Below, in pieces: positions 1-9,299 of a DNA stretch of 64,000 bases (position 1 is the stretch's first letter; each line of letters begins with the position of its first letter). The notes beneath the pieces were generated by a model. That model worked only from the letters and a program-made list of their open reading frames with translations, searched no databases and was not told the DNA's origin. The stretch lies in NCBI GenBank assembly GCA_905235115.1, contig CAJOKT010000017.1, forward strand, positions 1 through 64,000, read 5' to 3'. The DNA comes from an uncultured Peptostreptococcaceae bacterium. Its GTDB lineage: Bacteria > Bacillota > Clostridia > Peptostreptococcales > Anaerovoracaceae. A program made the translations under genes and the position numbers.

Positions 1-1
1 G

Positions 2-3000
2 ACCTGCACAGAAGCAGGTTGGGAAGCCTATGATACGTGTTCACGCTGTGACTACACGACGTACGTTGAGATACCCGCAACAGGACACACCCCGGGCGAC
101 GCGGTCAGGGAGAACGAAGTTGCAGCCACATGCACGACTGATGGCTCCTACGATGACGTAGTTTACTGCACAGTCTGCAATGAAGAACTGAGCAGAGACC
201 ACCATACCACAGAAGCTTTTGGCCACGCTTGGAAAGAGGGCGAGATAACTACCGCGCCTACATGCACAGAAGAAGGCGTCAAGACCTTCACCTGCACACG
301 CTGCGGAGAGACGAGGACCGAGACTGTCGAGGCTCTCGGACATGACCTGAAGAAGACTGAAGCACATGCCGCCACCTGCACGGAAGACGGAAGCATTGAA
401 TACTGGACCTGCGAGAGATGCGGCAAGCACTTCTCAGACGCTGAAGGCAAGGCAGAGATCACTTTGGCCGACACAGTGATACAGGCAACTGGACATGACT
501 ACGGTACACCTGCATACACCTGGTCGGAAGACAATACTACTGTAATTGCTACAGCGATCTGCAATAATAACCCGGGACACATCGTCGCCGAGGAAGCAAC
601 AGCAACATTTGTTGATACCCTTGCACCCACGTGTGAAAAAGCGGGTATCAGGACATATACTGCCGCCTTCACAAAGGAGCAGTTCTCCACCCAGACCAAA
701 GAAGTGGAGATCCCGGCTACGGGACACGAATACGGCACGCCCGCATACGAGTGGGCAGCTGATAATTCCACAGTAACTGCCACGGCGGTCTGCGGACATG
801 ATCCCAGCCACGTGCTTAATGAGACAGTCAATACCACCGGAGCTACTACCCCCGCAACCTGCGAAGATCCAGGCGTGACGGTGTATACTGCCACCTTCAC
901 AAATGAGCAGTTCACCACCCAGACCAGGTATGTTGAGATCCCTGCCACTGGCCATAACTACGGCGAATCCGCATACACATGGACAGCCGATAACACTTCA
1001 GTGACAGCCACTGCGGTCTGCAAGAACGACCCGAGTCACATCTTGACAGAGACGGTAGCCACAACGGCAGACACAGTTTCGGCAACCTGTGAGAACTCAG
1101 GCAAGATCACATACACTGCAGCGTTCGAGAACTCACTGTTCGAAGTTCAGACAAGAGTGGTCGACACTCCGCCTCTGGGACATCTCTATGGCGAGCCCGA
1201 ATACAAATGGGCAGATGATCACAGCACCTGCACGGCCGCGATGACCTGCAAAAACGATTCGACCCACGTCATCACAGAGGATGCTGCAGTAACAAGCGAG
1301 ACAACGGTACAAGCCACCTGTGAGACCGCAGGTGAAAAGACTTACACCGCAACCTTCACAAACAGCAAGTTTGAGACCCAGACTGCAAAAGAAACTATCC
1401 CGGCTCTCGGACACGACCTGAAGCCCACGGCAGCAGTTGAACCCACCTGCACAGAAGCAGGCAACAGCGCTTACTGGACCTGCAGCGTCTGCGGCAAGTA
1501 CTTCTCAGATTCAGAAGGAACCGTGGAGATCGCGGAGAACAGCTGGGTGATCCCTGCCAAGGGACATCAGCTCGTAAAGACAGAAGCTAACCCCGCCACC
1601 TGCACAGAGCCCGGCAACAGAGAGTACTGGACCTGCAGCATCTGCGGCGAGCACTTCTCGGATGCAGAGGCTGCCACAGCCATTGCGGTGGACAGCTGGA
1701 TCATCCCTGCGGCAGGACACATCTGGAACGACGGCACCGTCACAACAGCGCCCACCTGTACGGCAGAGGGAGAGATACTTTACACCTGTACAGTCTGCGG
1801 AGCAACCAGGACAGAAGCCCTGGCCAAGCTGCCTCACGCCATAAGAGAGGTGGCCGCAAAAGATCCTACCTGCACTCTTGAGGGAAACTCCACATATTAC
1901 GTATGTGATGCCTGCGGCCAGTACTTCTCGGATGCGGAAGGCACCACGACCATAGCTGAAGGAAGCTGGATCATTCCGGCTAACGGCCATACCTGGGGTG
2001 AGTGGACAGTAGTGGAAGCTCCTGCCTGCGAGAACGAAGGAAGCGAGCAGAGGGTCTGCTCAGTCTGCGGAACCACTGAGACCAGGAATGTTGATCCTAC
2101 GGGACACACCTGGGCAGAAGAGTTCACGGTCGATCAGGAACCTGACTGCACCACGGACGGAAGCAAGTCCAGACACTGTCTGAACTGCGACCAGAAGACA
2201 GACGTAACGACCATTTCCGCTCTGGGCCACGACTGGGATACCGAGCATGTGCTATTCACATGGTCCGAAGGCCTGACCGAGGCTGAGGCTACATTCGTAT
2301 GCAAGAGAGACAACACCCACGTTGAGACCCTTAAGGCGGCGGTCACATCAGAGACTGCAGGCGGCATCATCACATATACCGCAACAGTAGTCTTTGAGGG
2401 AGCGACGTACACCGATCAGAAGACGGCTGACGCCCACGAAGTCTTAAGGATATTCGGCAAGAACCGTTATGAGACCTGCATCAAGATCGCGGACTGCTAC
2501 ATTGAGAGAAACAAGGTGGACAAGCTGCCGGCAGTGGTTCTGGCCACAGGCGGCGATTTCCCCGACGCTCTCACCGGAGCATATCTGGCCAACCTGAATA
2601 AGGCGCCCATCATGCTTATCGATAAGTCCAGTTACGGAGTGATCACAGCGTACATCAAGAACCATCTGGCACCCACAGGAACAGTCTATGTACTGGGCGG
2701 AACCGGTGCGGTGGATGACAGCTGGATCACGGATCTTAACGGATACGATGTGAAGAGGATGGACGGAAAGAACAGGTTCGAGACCAACCTGTCCATTTTG
2801 AGAGAGTCCGGCATAAAGGGCGGAGATATCTTCGTCTGCACCGGAACCAACTACGCCGACTCCCTGAGCGCGTCCGCTGTGGACATGCCCATACTTATCG
2901 TTGGCGGGAGCCTTACCGAGAACCAGAAGACGTATCTGGCAGGCGGCAGCTGGAACTTCCACCTGGTAGGCGGACCTTCAGTGGTATCCGAAGATGTGGA

Positions 3001-3355
3001 GAACCAGCTGAAAGCCTATGGCACCATCTCAGAGAGGGTCTACGGATCTGACAGATATGCCACATCAAAGGCCATCGCTGAAAGGTTCACAGGAGAGACT
3101 CACGAAGCGATCCTGGCTTACGGAGCAAACTTCCCGGACGGACTTTGCGGCGGACCTCTGGCATACACCACAGGCGCTCCCATCCTTCTGTCAGGCTCCA
3201 CCCCGGCGACCAACGCCAGCGGGATCGCCTACTTAACAGGCAAGGACATTTCCTCCGGAGCGGTCCTGGGCGGACCTGCGCTGATAGACGATGAGACAGT
3301 CAGAACTACCTTCAGCATGAGGGAGTCTGACGAGATCAGGATCTACGAAGAGTGA
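2..3355 (+). CDS. Repeat-rich cell-wall surface protein, C-terminal triple CWB2 (5' end outside window)
   Basis: The reading frame is open from base 2, so the start lies upstream of the window. About 800 residues consist of two repeat kinds. One has a GHxYG..YxW..D start, a Cys/His pair and a TYTA.F..xxFxTQT end. The other has TCTExGN..YWTC..CGxxFSDAEG..IA..SWIIPAxGH, with paired CxxC motifs that look like small zinc-ribbon knuckles. The last roughly 300 residues are three CWB2 repeats (RxxGxxRYxT, FPDALTGAYLA, VLGGTGAV), which in Clostridia hold proteins non-covalently to an anionic wall polymer. The protein is therefore probably secreted and wall-attached. The repeats could act as a stalk or adhesin; no enzymatic domain is visible. 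It shares the anchor type with the giant protein at 26164. CWB2 assignment is confident; the role is unknown. Confidence 0.9.
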   Translation, partial: TCTEAGWEAYDTCSRCDYTTYVEIPATGHTPGDAVRENEVAATCTTDGSYDDVVYCTVCNEELSRDHHTTEAFGHAWKEGEITTAPTCTEEGVKTFTCTRCGETRTETVEALGHDLKKTEAHAATCTEDGSIEYWTCERCGKHFSDAEGKAEITLADTVIQATGHDYGTPAYTWSEDNTTVIATAICNNNPGHIVAEEATATFVDTLAPTCEKAGIRTYTAAFTKEQFSTQTKEVEIPATGHEYGTPAYEWAADNSTVTATAVCGHDPSHVLNETVNTTGATTPATCEDPGVTVYTATFTNEQFTTQTRYVEIPATGHNYGESAYTWTADNTSVTATAVCKNDPSHILTETVATTADTVSATCENSGKITYTAAFENSLFEVQTRVVDTPPLGHLYGEPEYKWADDHSTCTAAMTCKNDSTHVITEDAAVTSETTVQATCETAGEKTYTATFTNSKFETQTAKETIPALGHDLKPTAAVEPTCTEAGNSAYWTCSVCGKYFSDSEGTVEIAENSWVIPAKGHQLVKTEANPATCTEPGNREYWTCSICGEHFSDAEAATAIAVDSWIIPAAGHIWNDGTVTTAPTCTAEGEILYTCTVCGATRTEALAKLPHAIREVAAKDPTCTLEGNSTYYVCDACGQYFSDAEGTTTIAEGSWIIPANGHTWGEWTVVEAPACENEGSEQRVCSVCGTTETRNVDPTGHTWAEEFTVDQEPDCTTDGSKSRHCLNCDQKTDVTTISALGHDWDTEHVLFTWSEGLTEAEATFVCKRDNTHVETLKAAVTSETAGGIITYTATVVFEGATYTDQKTADAHEVLRIFGKNRYETCIKIADCYIERNKVDKLPAVVLATGGDFPDALTGAYLANLNKAPIMLIDKSSYGVITAYIKNHLAPTGTVYVLGGTGAVDDSWITDLNGYDVKRMDGKNRFETNLSILRESGIKGGDIFVCTGTNYADSLSASAVDMPILIVGGSLTENQKTYLAGGSWNFHLVGGPSVVSEDVENQLKAYGTISERVYGSDRYATSKAIAERFTGETHEAILAYGANFPDGLCGGPLAYTTGAPILLSGSTPATNASGIAYLTGKDISSGAVLGGPALIDDETVRTTFSMRESDEIRIYEE

Positions 3356-3386
3356 TCCTACGCAAAACAGCCAGCTCACAATTTAA

Positions 3387-3459
3387 GACGGCTGCCCCCG
3401 GGGCAGCCGTCAATAGCACAAATAAAAGCGGCAAGCCCGACGAAGACCTGCCGTTTTTT
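3387..3459. terminator. Two hairpins between convergent genes
   Basis: A perfect 10-bp GC-rich stem (3387-3411) is followed by a weaker stem CGGCA/TGCCG (3429-3453) with six T on the plus strand. On the minus strand the second stem is followed by CTTTTATTT. The pair can end transcription from both the surface-protein gene and the convergent DUF1508 gene. Confidence 0.7.
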
Positions 3460-3477
3460 CATGCAAAACTTAAGAGA

Positions 3478-3846
3478 TCAGATCTTTTCGATCTTGGCAT
3501 CCACAACGTTCTTCTTTACGCTCTCGATGCCGTTCAGACAGCTCTTCATGGCCTTGTAGCCCTCGCTTACAGCGATGATCTGGCCGTTGGTTGCCTTAAG
3601 ACGGAAACGGATCTCGCCTGCTTTATCTGTGTAGACCTCAAATTTGGGGTGCTTCTCGACAACGTAGCCCTCTTTGGTCTGGTCCTCGATAGGAGCGATG
3701 GGAGCATTCTTTGTTACGCTGGCGATGCCGTTCTTGCAGGCTTTTTCTGATGCATAAACTTCGGAAGTGGCGATGACTTCGCCGTTGCCGGCTTTAAGGT
3801 CGAACTTGACTCCGGTCTTGGTTTCTTTAATGACAAATTTTCCCAT
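3478..3846 (-). CDS. DUF1508 (YegP-like, UPF0339) protein with two domain copies
   Basis: This 122-residue protein holds two copies of the DUF1508 fold, at about residues 1-55 and 62-118. Each copy has the family pattern F.(L)KA.NG..IA.SE.Y.....C..GI.SVKKN. A strong AGGAGG site lies a few bases before the ATG. Proteins of this family are small and cytoplasmic, and their biochemical role is not settled; the E. coli member YegP has the same duplicated layout. It is a single-gene unit with its own promoter, convergent with the surface-protein gene. Family call is secure, function open. Confidence 0.9.
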   Translation of the reverse strand: MGKFVIKETKTGVKFDLKAGNGEVIATSEVYASEKACKNGIASVTKNAPIAPIEDQTKEGYVVEKHPKFEVYTDKAGEIRFRLKATNGQIIAVSEGYKAMKSCLNGIESVKKNVVDAKIEKI

Positions 3847-3878
3847 GGAAAAATCCTCCTTATATTTATTCTAAAATA

Positions 3879-3907
3879 AGTATATTTCACGATTTCGTAA
3901 AAAACAA
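3879..3907 (-). promoter_or_regulatory. Sigma-A-type promoter for the DUF1508 gene
   Basis: On the minus strand TTGTTT (3907-3902) and TATACT (3884-3879) are separated by 17 bp, about 35 bases before the ATG. Confidence 0.6.
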
Positions 3908-3999
3908 GTTTTTTGTCGAACTTTATACTTTTATATATTTATTTATACAAAAATATCTCAAGCACCCGTACCCTCACTGCAAAAACCCTGTCCCGCAGG

Positions 4000-4028
4000 T
4001 TCACCTCCACGCTTTCCTATGGTATAAT
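4000..4028 (+). promoter_or_regulatory. Promoter for the metallophosphoesterase operon
   Basis: TTCACC (4000-4005) and TATAAT (4023-4028) lie 17 bp apart, 25 bp before the start of the phosphoesterase gene. Confidence 0.6.
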
Positions 4029-4052
4029 ACGGCGAAAGGTGATTTAAAATAT

Positions 4053-5249
4053 ATGAAATTAGCTATAATTATCATAGTTTATGCAGTCATACTTCTGACT
4101 GCGCTGGCCCTTCTTATTTTTGACATGAGAAGAGCATTGGGCCCGGCCCGAAAACGGCCGGTCCTTCGGGTCATACCCTTTGTGTTACTGTTAGTCCCGG
4201 GAGCTTTCCCGGCTATAGGAGCCATTCTTCCGGACGGACCACTCTGCTGGTTTTTCCAGAGATGGGGAAATATATTCCTGGGATTTCTGATATATTTCTT
4301 CGGACCTCTTCTGATACTCACCCTGTGCCTGGGGATCATCCGGGCGATGAGAAGGAACGGGCGGACCAGGGGGGAAGCAGGCGGCCGGACTGCGTACCGT
4401 GCTGTCCTCATCATATCCCTCATGGCAGCGGCGGTACTTAACGTGACGGGATGGAACGCTTCCCATGACGTTAAGGTCACCGGCTATGCTCTTTCCAAGG
4501 ATGTGCTGGGGCTCAGGGAACCTCTCAGGGTGGTGCTCATCTCTGACCTGCACATCGGGGTCAACTCAGGAACGGAGCTTTACCGGGACATGGTGGATCT
4601 TGTAAATGATCAGGACCCGGATCTGGTGGTGATCACAGGAGACCTGATCACCAGTTCATACGGAGCCATGGAGGACCCCGGGGAATACGCGGCGATCTTC
4701 AGAGAGATAAAGACAAAATACGGCGCATACGCCGTGTACGGCAACCACGACGTTGATGAGCCTCTCTTCGGCGGATTCACATATGTGGATAAGGAGAAAG
4801 CTCTCCGTGACCCGGCCATGGATAACTGGGTGGGGTCCTGCGGATGGACCCTTCTCAGGGACGAAGTGACTGAGATCCCCGGAATAGACGGATTGATTCT
4901 GGCAGGTAGGCGGGACAAGATGAAGCCCGGAGACGGAACAGATGAAAGGGAACCTATTGAGGAGCTCCTCAAGGACGCAGACTCGGACAGGAAAGTTTTG
5001 CTCCTGCAGCACGAACCTGATGATCTGGAGGTCCTTGAAGAGTACGGTGTGGGGCTTTCATTAAGCGGCCACACTCACGACGGGCAGATATTCCCGGGAA
5101 ACATCTGGTGCAGACTGGTCCTGGATCAGTCCTACGGTCTGAAGGACTGGGGCGCTGCCAAGGCCATAGTCACCTCGGGGGTGGGATATTACGGACCGCC
5201 CCTAAGGGTTGGGACCATCAGCGAGATAGTCGTCATCGATCTTAACTGA
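4053..5249 (+). CDS. Membrane-anchored metallophosphoesterase (YaeI/YkuE type)
   Basis: The 398-residue protein begins with about four hydrophobic segments (residues 1-25, 38-58, 72-98, 114-132), followed by a calcineurin-like phosphoesterase domain. The metal-binding motifs appear in order: SDLHIG, GDLIT, YGNHDVD, LLQHEP and SGHTHDGQ. This is the family set for a two-metal phosphohydrolase. Relatives include YkuE and YaeI, membrane-associated phosphoesterases that act on lipid or nucleotide phosphoesters; the substrate here cannot be told. It is first in a probable operon with the DUF975/CmpB gene (30 bp gap) and the GH3 gene, which end at a terminator at 9173. The enzyme class is secure. 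Confidence 0.9.
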   Translation: MKLAIIIIVYAVILLTALALLIFDMRRALGPARKRPVLRVIPFVLLLVPGAFPAIGAILPDGPLCWFFQRWGNIFLGFLIYFFGPLLILTLCLGIIRAMRRNGRTRGEAGGRTAYRAVLIISLMAAAVLNVTGWNASHDVKVTGYALSKDVLGLREPLRVVLISDLHIGVNSGTELYRDMVDLVNDQDPDLVVITGDLITSSYGAMEDPGEYAAIFREIKTKYGAYAVYGNHDVDEPLFGGFTYVDKEKALRDPAMDNWVGSCGWTLLRDEVTEIPGIDGLILAGRRDKMKPGDGTDEREPIEELLKDADSDRKVLLLQHEPDDLEVLEEYGVGLSLSGHTHDGQIFPGNIWCRLVLDQSYGLKDWGAAKAIVTSGVGYYGPPLRVGTISEIVVIDLN

Positions 5250-5279
5250 CCACGCTATATTTGAAAAGGAGTTCGGAGA

Positions 5280-7166
5280 ATGGAAGAAAACAAGGTCAAT
5301 TTGCGTAAGATTTGGAAGAAAAACGCCAGGCAGGTCATAAAGACGCATTATATACTGCTTCTTCTGGTGTGCGTGGTCTTGATGTACTACGGAACGGAGT
5401 TCGGATATGTCAAGGCTAACTCTCAGAATATCTATCAGACCATTACTCAGCAGGAGATACATAGGGGGCCTGTGGCTCTTAAGGGAGTCAATTCCGGATC
5501 CGGAGCGGAGGAAGAGTCCACCATGTCTCTCGTCCTCGGCGACCTGTTCAGGGGCGACGCGGAGGCGGGCCGTGAGAAAGCTGAAGAACAGCTTCAGGAT
5601 TATGCTGACCGGCAGAATACCAATGCTGTGGCCGGCAGGAAGAACGGCATCTTCGCGGGCATAGCCAACACCGTATCATCGGGCCGGCTTTTCCTGATAC
5701 TGTACGACGGCCTTAATTCCATACTCAAGGATTCCAGAAAGGCTTCGGTGCTGGTAATAGTTCTGAATGTACTGCTGAACGTGGTCATCTGGGTCTTCAT
5801 AAAGAATCTGCTGTCAGCTGTGGCCCGGAGGATGTACCTGGAGGCCAGACTGTATGAGCAGGTGCCTGTCTCTCATGTTTTGCACTTCAAGCTTGTGAGG
5901 AAATGGGCCAAGGCTTCTCTCACCATGCTGACCGCGTATGTGCTGGAGTCTTTGTGGTGGATAACCATAGTGGGCGGAGCCGTCAAGCACTATTCTTACA
6001 GGATGGTGCCCTTCATCGTGGCGGAAGATCCGGACATAGGGCCTCTCGCTTCCATCACCCTTTCAAGAAAGATGATGTACGGTCACAAGTGGGAATGCTT
6101 CAAACTTGATATGTCCTTCCTTTTGTGGCACATGCTGGGGCTTTTCACTCTGGGCATCACGGATTATCTTTGGACCGGGCTCTACGAGATCGGCACCTTC
6201 AGCGAGTACTATGCATATTTAAGAGAACAGGCCAAGGCTTCGGGAGTAGAAGGAGCTGAGCGCCTGGACGATGTGTATCTCTTCCAAAAGGCTGAGGAAC
6301 AGTTACTGAGGCAGACTTACTCTGACGTGGAGGAGCAAAAGCACTTCATCGATGAGCACAGGGTCACTCTGGAGGGCAAGAGGGGATTTTTCGCCAGAAA
6401 CTTCGGCATCTGGATCGGTTCCACAGAGGAGAAGAAAATGTATGACGAAGTGGATACCCGCCGCCAGCAGATCGTGGAAGACCGTGCGGTCATCAAGGGC
6501 AGGATCTATCCTCAGCGCCTGAATCCTCTTCGGGTGGAGAGCAATAACAATATAGTAAAAAACATAAGATACATCAGGACCTACACTATCTGGTCGGTGA
6601 TACTCACATTCTTCGCCTTTGCCTTTGTGGGATGGTGCTGGGAGGTGGGTCTCCACGTGATCGCGGACGGCGCTTTCGTTAACCGCGGAGTTCTACACGG
6701 ACCCTGGCTTCCCATCTACGGAGGAGGCGTGACACTGATCGTTGTGCTTCTCGCCAGGTGGAGATCCGATCCGCCCGCGGAGCTGGTGAGCATCGTGCTG
6801 CTCTGCGGATTCGTGGAGTACTTCACCTCACTTTTCCTGGAAATGACCAAGGGCATGCGCTGGTGGGATTACACGGGGTACTTCCTGAATATCAACGGGA
6901 GGATATGCGCCGAAGGCCTCATGGTATTCGCCATCGGCGGAATGGCTGCCGTGTACATAGTGGTGCCCATACTGGACGCGTTGTGGTCCAGAGTGGACCG
7001 CAAAATACTCGTGCCCGTATGCATAATTCTGCTTACTGTGTTCATTGCCGATCTGATCTACTCCGGCCGTGTGCCGAACGTGGGTGAGGGTATAACTGAC
7101 TATGTGGCATACACGGAGGTGGAGGATACCGGACGTGATATATCCCTCCCCGGAGGCGCAGGCTGA
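5280..7166 (+). CDS. Polytopic membrane protein: DUF975 fused to CmpB-type domain
   Basis: The start follows AAAAGGAG. Residues 1-320 match DUF975: a hydrophobic segment near 22-40, then the family pattern YRMVPFI.AE.P...LASI.LSRKMM.GHKWE.F.LD.SF. The middle, about 320-440, is charged and probably cytoplasmic. Residues about 440-600 match the CmpB-like 'ABC transporter type IV permease' domain, with the motif W.WE.GL..I..G.FVNRG.LHGPW.PIYGGG. The two domains usually occur as separate proteins, so the 628-residue fusion is notable. Both families are uncharacterised integral membrane proteins of Firmicutes. No ATPase gene is nearby. Family assignment is good; function unknown. Confidence 0.8.
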   Translation: MEENKVNLRKIWKKNARQVIKTHYILLLLVCVVLMYYGTEFGYVKANSQNIYQTITQQEIHRGPVALKGVNSGSGAEEESTMSLVLGDLFRGDAEAGREKAEEQLQDYADRQNTNAVAGRKNGIFAGIANTVSSGRLFLILYDGLNSILKDSRKASVLVIVLNVLLNVVIWVFIKNLLSAVARRMYLEARLYEQVPVSHVLHFKLVRKWAKASLTMLTAYVLESLWWITIVGGAVKHYSYRMVPFIVAEDPDIGPLASITLSRKMMYGHKWECFKLDMSFLLWHMLGLFTLGITDYLWTGLYEIGTFSEYYAYLREQAKASGVEGAERLDDVYLFQKAEEQLLRQTYSDVEEQKHFIDEHRVTLEGKRGFFARNFGIWIGSTEEKKMYDEVDTRRQQIVEDRAVIKGRIYPQRLNPLRVESNNNIVKNIRYIRTYTIWSVILTFFAFAFVGWCWEVGLHVIADGAFVNRGVLHGPWLPIYGGGVTLIVVLLARWRSDPPAELVSIVLLCGFVEYFTSLFLEMTKGMRWWDYTGYFLNINGRICAEGLMVFAIGGMAAVYIVVPILDALWSRVDRKILVPVCIILLTVFIADLIYSGRVPNVGEGITDYVAYTEVEDTGRDISLPGGAG

Positions 7167-7195
7167 CGTTCATCGGAAACCTGGAGATCAAGTTC

Positions 7196-9163
7196 ATGAA
7201 AAAATTACTGATATTAATTTTGACAGTGCTGCTCATGGCCGGGTCTTTTGCGGGATGCGGCAAGCAGCCTGATCCGGAGCCCGTGGAAGAACCTGATCCG
7301 GAGCCTGTGGAAGAACCGGATCCGGGACCGGACTATGAGGGGATCATCTCTTCCATGACCACGGAGGAAAAGGTGGCGCAGCTTCTGATGCCAGCCTTCA
7401 GGTCATATTCCTCCGACGGATACTCATATTCCAATGTGACCGTACTTCCGGAGGATCTGGCTGGGCTTCTCGGCCGGAGAGGCTTCGGAGGGGTCATACT
7501 TTTCGCTGAAAATGCGGAGAGCACAGGACAGATCACGAGGCTTATAGACCAGATGCAGACAGCCAACGCAGGAAGCACCAATCCCGGCCAGCTCCTCATG
7601 GGAGTGGACCAGGAGGGGGGCATGATATATCGTCTGGCAACCGGGACCAAGTTCTCGGGGAATATGGGTCTGGCAGCTACCGGAGATCCGTCCGGCGCCA
7701 GGATCGCAGGTGAGATCATCGGCAAGGAACTGAAGGCTGTGGGTTTCAATTTCGACCTGGCCCCCGTGTTGGACGTAAACAACAATCCCGCCAACCCGGT
7801 GATCAACATCCGGTCGTTTTCCGACGACCCGGAGACTGTGGCAGCCTTCGGAAAGGCCTTCATGGAGGGCCTTCACTCCGGCGGAGTGGCTGCATCCCTC
7901 AAGCACTTCCCCGGTCACGGCAACACATCCACGGACAGCCATACGGGATTCCCGGTGATAGAGGGAACATACGAAGAACTGGCTGAAGCGGAGCTCATTC
8001 CCTTCCGCGCCTGCACCGATGCCGGGGCTGACGCCGTGATGACGGCCCACATCCAGTATCCGGGCATCGAGACCGATACCTACACGTCCGTCTCATCCGG
8101 CCGGCAGGTCTGCCTGCCCGCCACCCTTTCAAAGACCATCATCACCGGTGTTCTCAGAGGGGAGATGGGATTCAAGGGAGTGGTCATTACGGACGCCATG
8201 AACATGGATGCCATTGCGGCCAACTTCAGCACCATGGACGCTGCGAAGCTGGCGCTTAACGCCGGTGTGGATCTGATACTCATGCCGGTGAACGTCCAGG
8301 ACAAGAGCGGCATCGATAAGCTGGAAGCATACATCCGCGACGTCGCGGCCATGGTGGACGCAGGAACCATAGATCCTGCAATGGTGGACGCTGCTGTGAA
8401 GAGAGTCCTCACCATGAAGTACGGCCTGGGTATCCTGGAGCCATATGACGGCTCGGACATCGAGACCAGAGTCAGGGCTGCCGAAGAGCTGGTGGGCTGC
8501 GAGGCCCACCATCAGGAGGAATGGGAGATCGCAAAAAATACCCTGACCATCGTCAAGAACGAAGGAGGCACACTGCCTATCAACAGGGAGGGGGACAGGA
8601 CCGTCATCCTGGTTCCCAGGGACAGCCTGGTGGTATCGGCAAAATATGCCGTGAGCATGCTTGAACAGGACGGAAAGGTGCCTTCAGGATCAGTCTCGGT
8701 GGTATCCTATGACGGCGCCTACACCTGGGACATGGTGAACTCAGTCCGTGACGCCCACAACGTCATAATAGTAACCAGGACATGGTCCGTGAATACACTG
8801 AATCCGGGCACTACAGACGGCGTTACGTCCTACAACATAGATCAGGTCATAAAGGCAGCACATCAGAACAACAGCAGGGTGATCGTGCTCAGCTGCTATC
8901 TGCCCTACGACGCAGCCAGATACCAGGCGGCGGATGCCATAGGCGTCTGCTACGGATTCGGCACCATGTCGGAGGATCCAAGGGTGGTGGACCACAAGAT
9001 AGACATGACACCCAACATCCCGGCTGCGCTGTACATGTTCTTCGACGGGACGGACAATCCCACGGGCAAGCTTCCCGTGGATATCCCGGCCATGTATGCG
9101 GACGGAAGCTTTACGGGAGAGGTGCTCTACCCCAGAGGTTACGGCCTGGGCTGGTCAGAATAG
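7196..9163 (+). CDS. Lipoprotein glycoside hydrolase family 3, NagZ-like beta-N-acetylhexosaminidase
   Basis: A lipoprotein signal peptide (lipobox SFAG|C, Cys at about residue 20) is followed by a short Pro/Glu repeat linker (three copies of EPDPEPVE-like sequence). The GH3 catalytic domain has the marks of the NagZ branch: VDQEGG, KHFPGHG.T..DSH (acid/base His-Asp dyad) and VVITDAMNM with the nucleophile Asp. A GH3 C-terminal domain follows from about residue 440. Such enzymes remove beta-linked N-acetylglucosamine from muropeptides or surface glycans. As a lipoprotein it acts outside the membrane, which fits wall recycling. It is the last gene of the operon and is closed by a strong terminator. 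Substrate inferred from motif. Confidence 0.9.
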   Translation: MKKLLILILTVLLMAGSFAGCGKQPDPEPVEEPDPEPVEEPDPGPDYEGIISSMTTEEKVAQLLMPAFRSYSSDGYSYSNVTVLPEDLAGLLGRRGFGGVILFAENAESTGQITRLIDQMQTANAGSTNPGQLLMGVDQEGGMIYRLATGTKFSGNMGLAATGDPSGARIAGEIIGKELKAVGFNFDLAPVLDVNNNPANPVINIRSFSDDPETVAAFGKAFMEGLHSGGVAASLKHFPGHGNTSTDSHTGFPVIEGTYEELAEAELIPFRACTDAGADAVMTAHIQYPGIETDTYTSVSSGRQVCLPATLSKTIITGVLRGEMGFKGVVITDAMNMDAIAANFSTMDAAKLALNAGVDLILMPVNVQDKSGIDKLEAYIRDVAAMVDAGTIDPAMVDAAVKRVLTMKYGLGILEPYDGSDIETRVRAAEELVGCEAHHQEEWEIAKNTLTIVKNEGGTLPINREGDRTVILVPRDSLVVSAKYAVSMLEQDGKVPSGSVSVVSYDGAYTWDMVNSVRDAHNVIIVTRTWSVNTLNPGTTDGVTSYNIDQVIKAAHQNNSRVIVLSCYLPYDAARYQAADAIGVCYGFGTMSEDPRVVDHKIDMTPNIPAALYMFFDGTDNPTGKLPVDIPAMYADGSFTGEVLYPRGYGLGWSE

Positions 9164-9172
9164 TTAAGATCA

Positions 9173-9197
9173 AAAAGACCCCCGAGCGGGGTCTTTT
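9173..9197 (+). terminator. Rho-independent terminator after the GH3 gene
   Basis: AAAAGACCCC and GGGGTCTTTT form a perfect 10-bp stem with a 5-nt loop, and the 3' arm ends in four T. Confidence 0.9.
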
Positions 9198-9238
9198 GCG
9201 CTGCAGGCCGCCTGATTCGGGCCCACAGAAAAAAACTG

Positions 9239-9268
9239 ATGACAGCGTGTCGGACGGTAGTATATAAT
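9239..9268 (+). promoter_or_regulatory. Promoter before the 193-residue unknown gene
   Basis: ATGACA (9239-9244) and TATAAT (9263-9268) lie 18 bp apart, 31 bp before the ATG. It may also drive the downstream structured RNA and reverse transcriptase, since no terminator separates them. Confidence 0.55.
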
Positions 9269-9299
9269 GTACTAAAAATAGAAACAAAGGAGGTTCACC

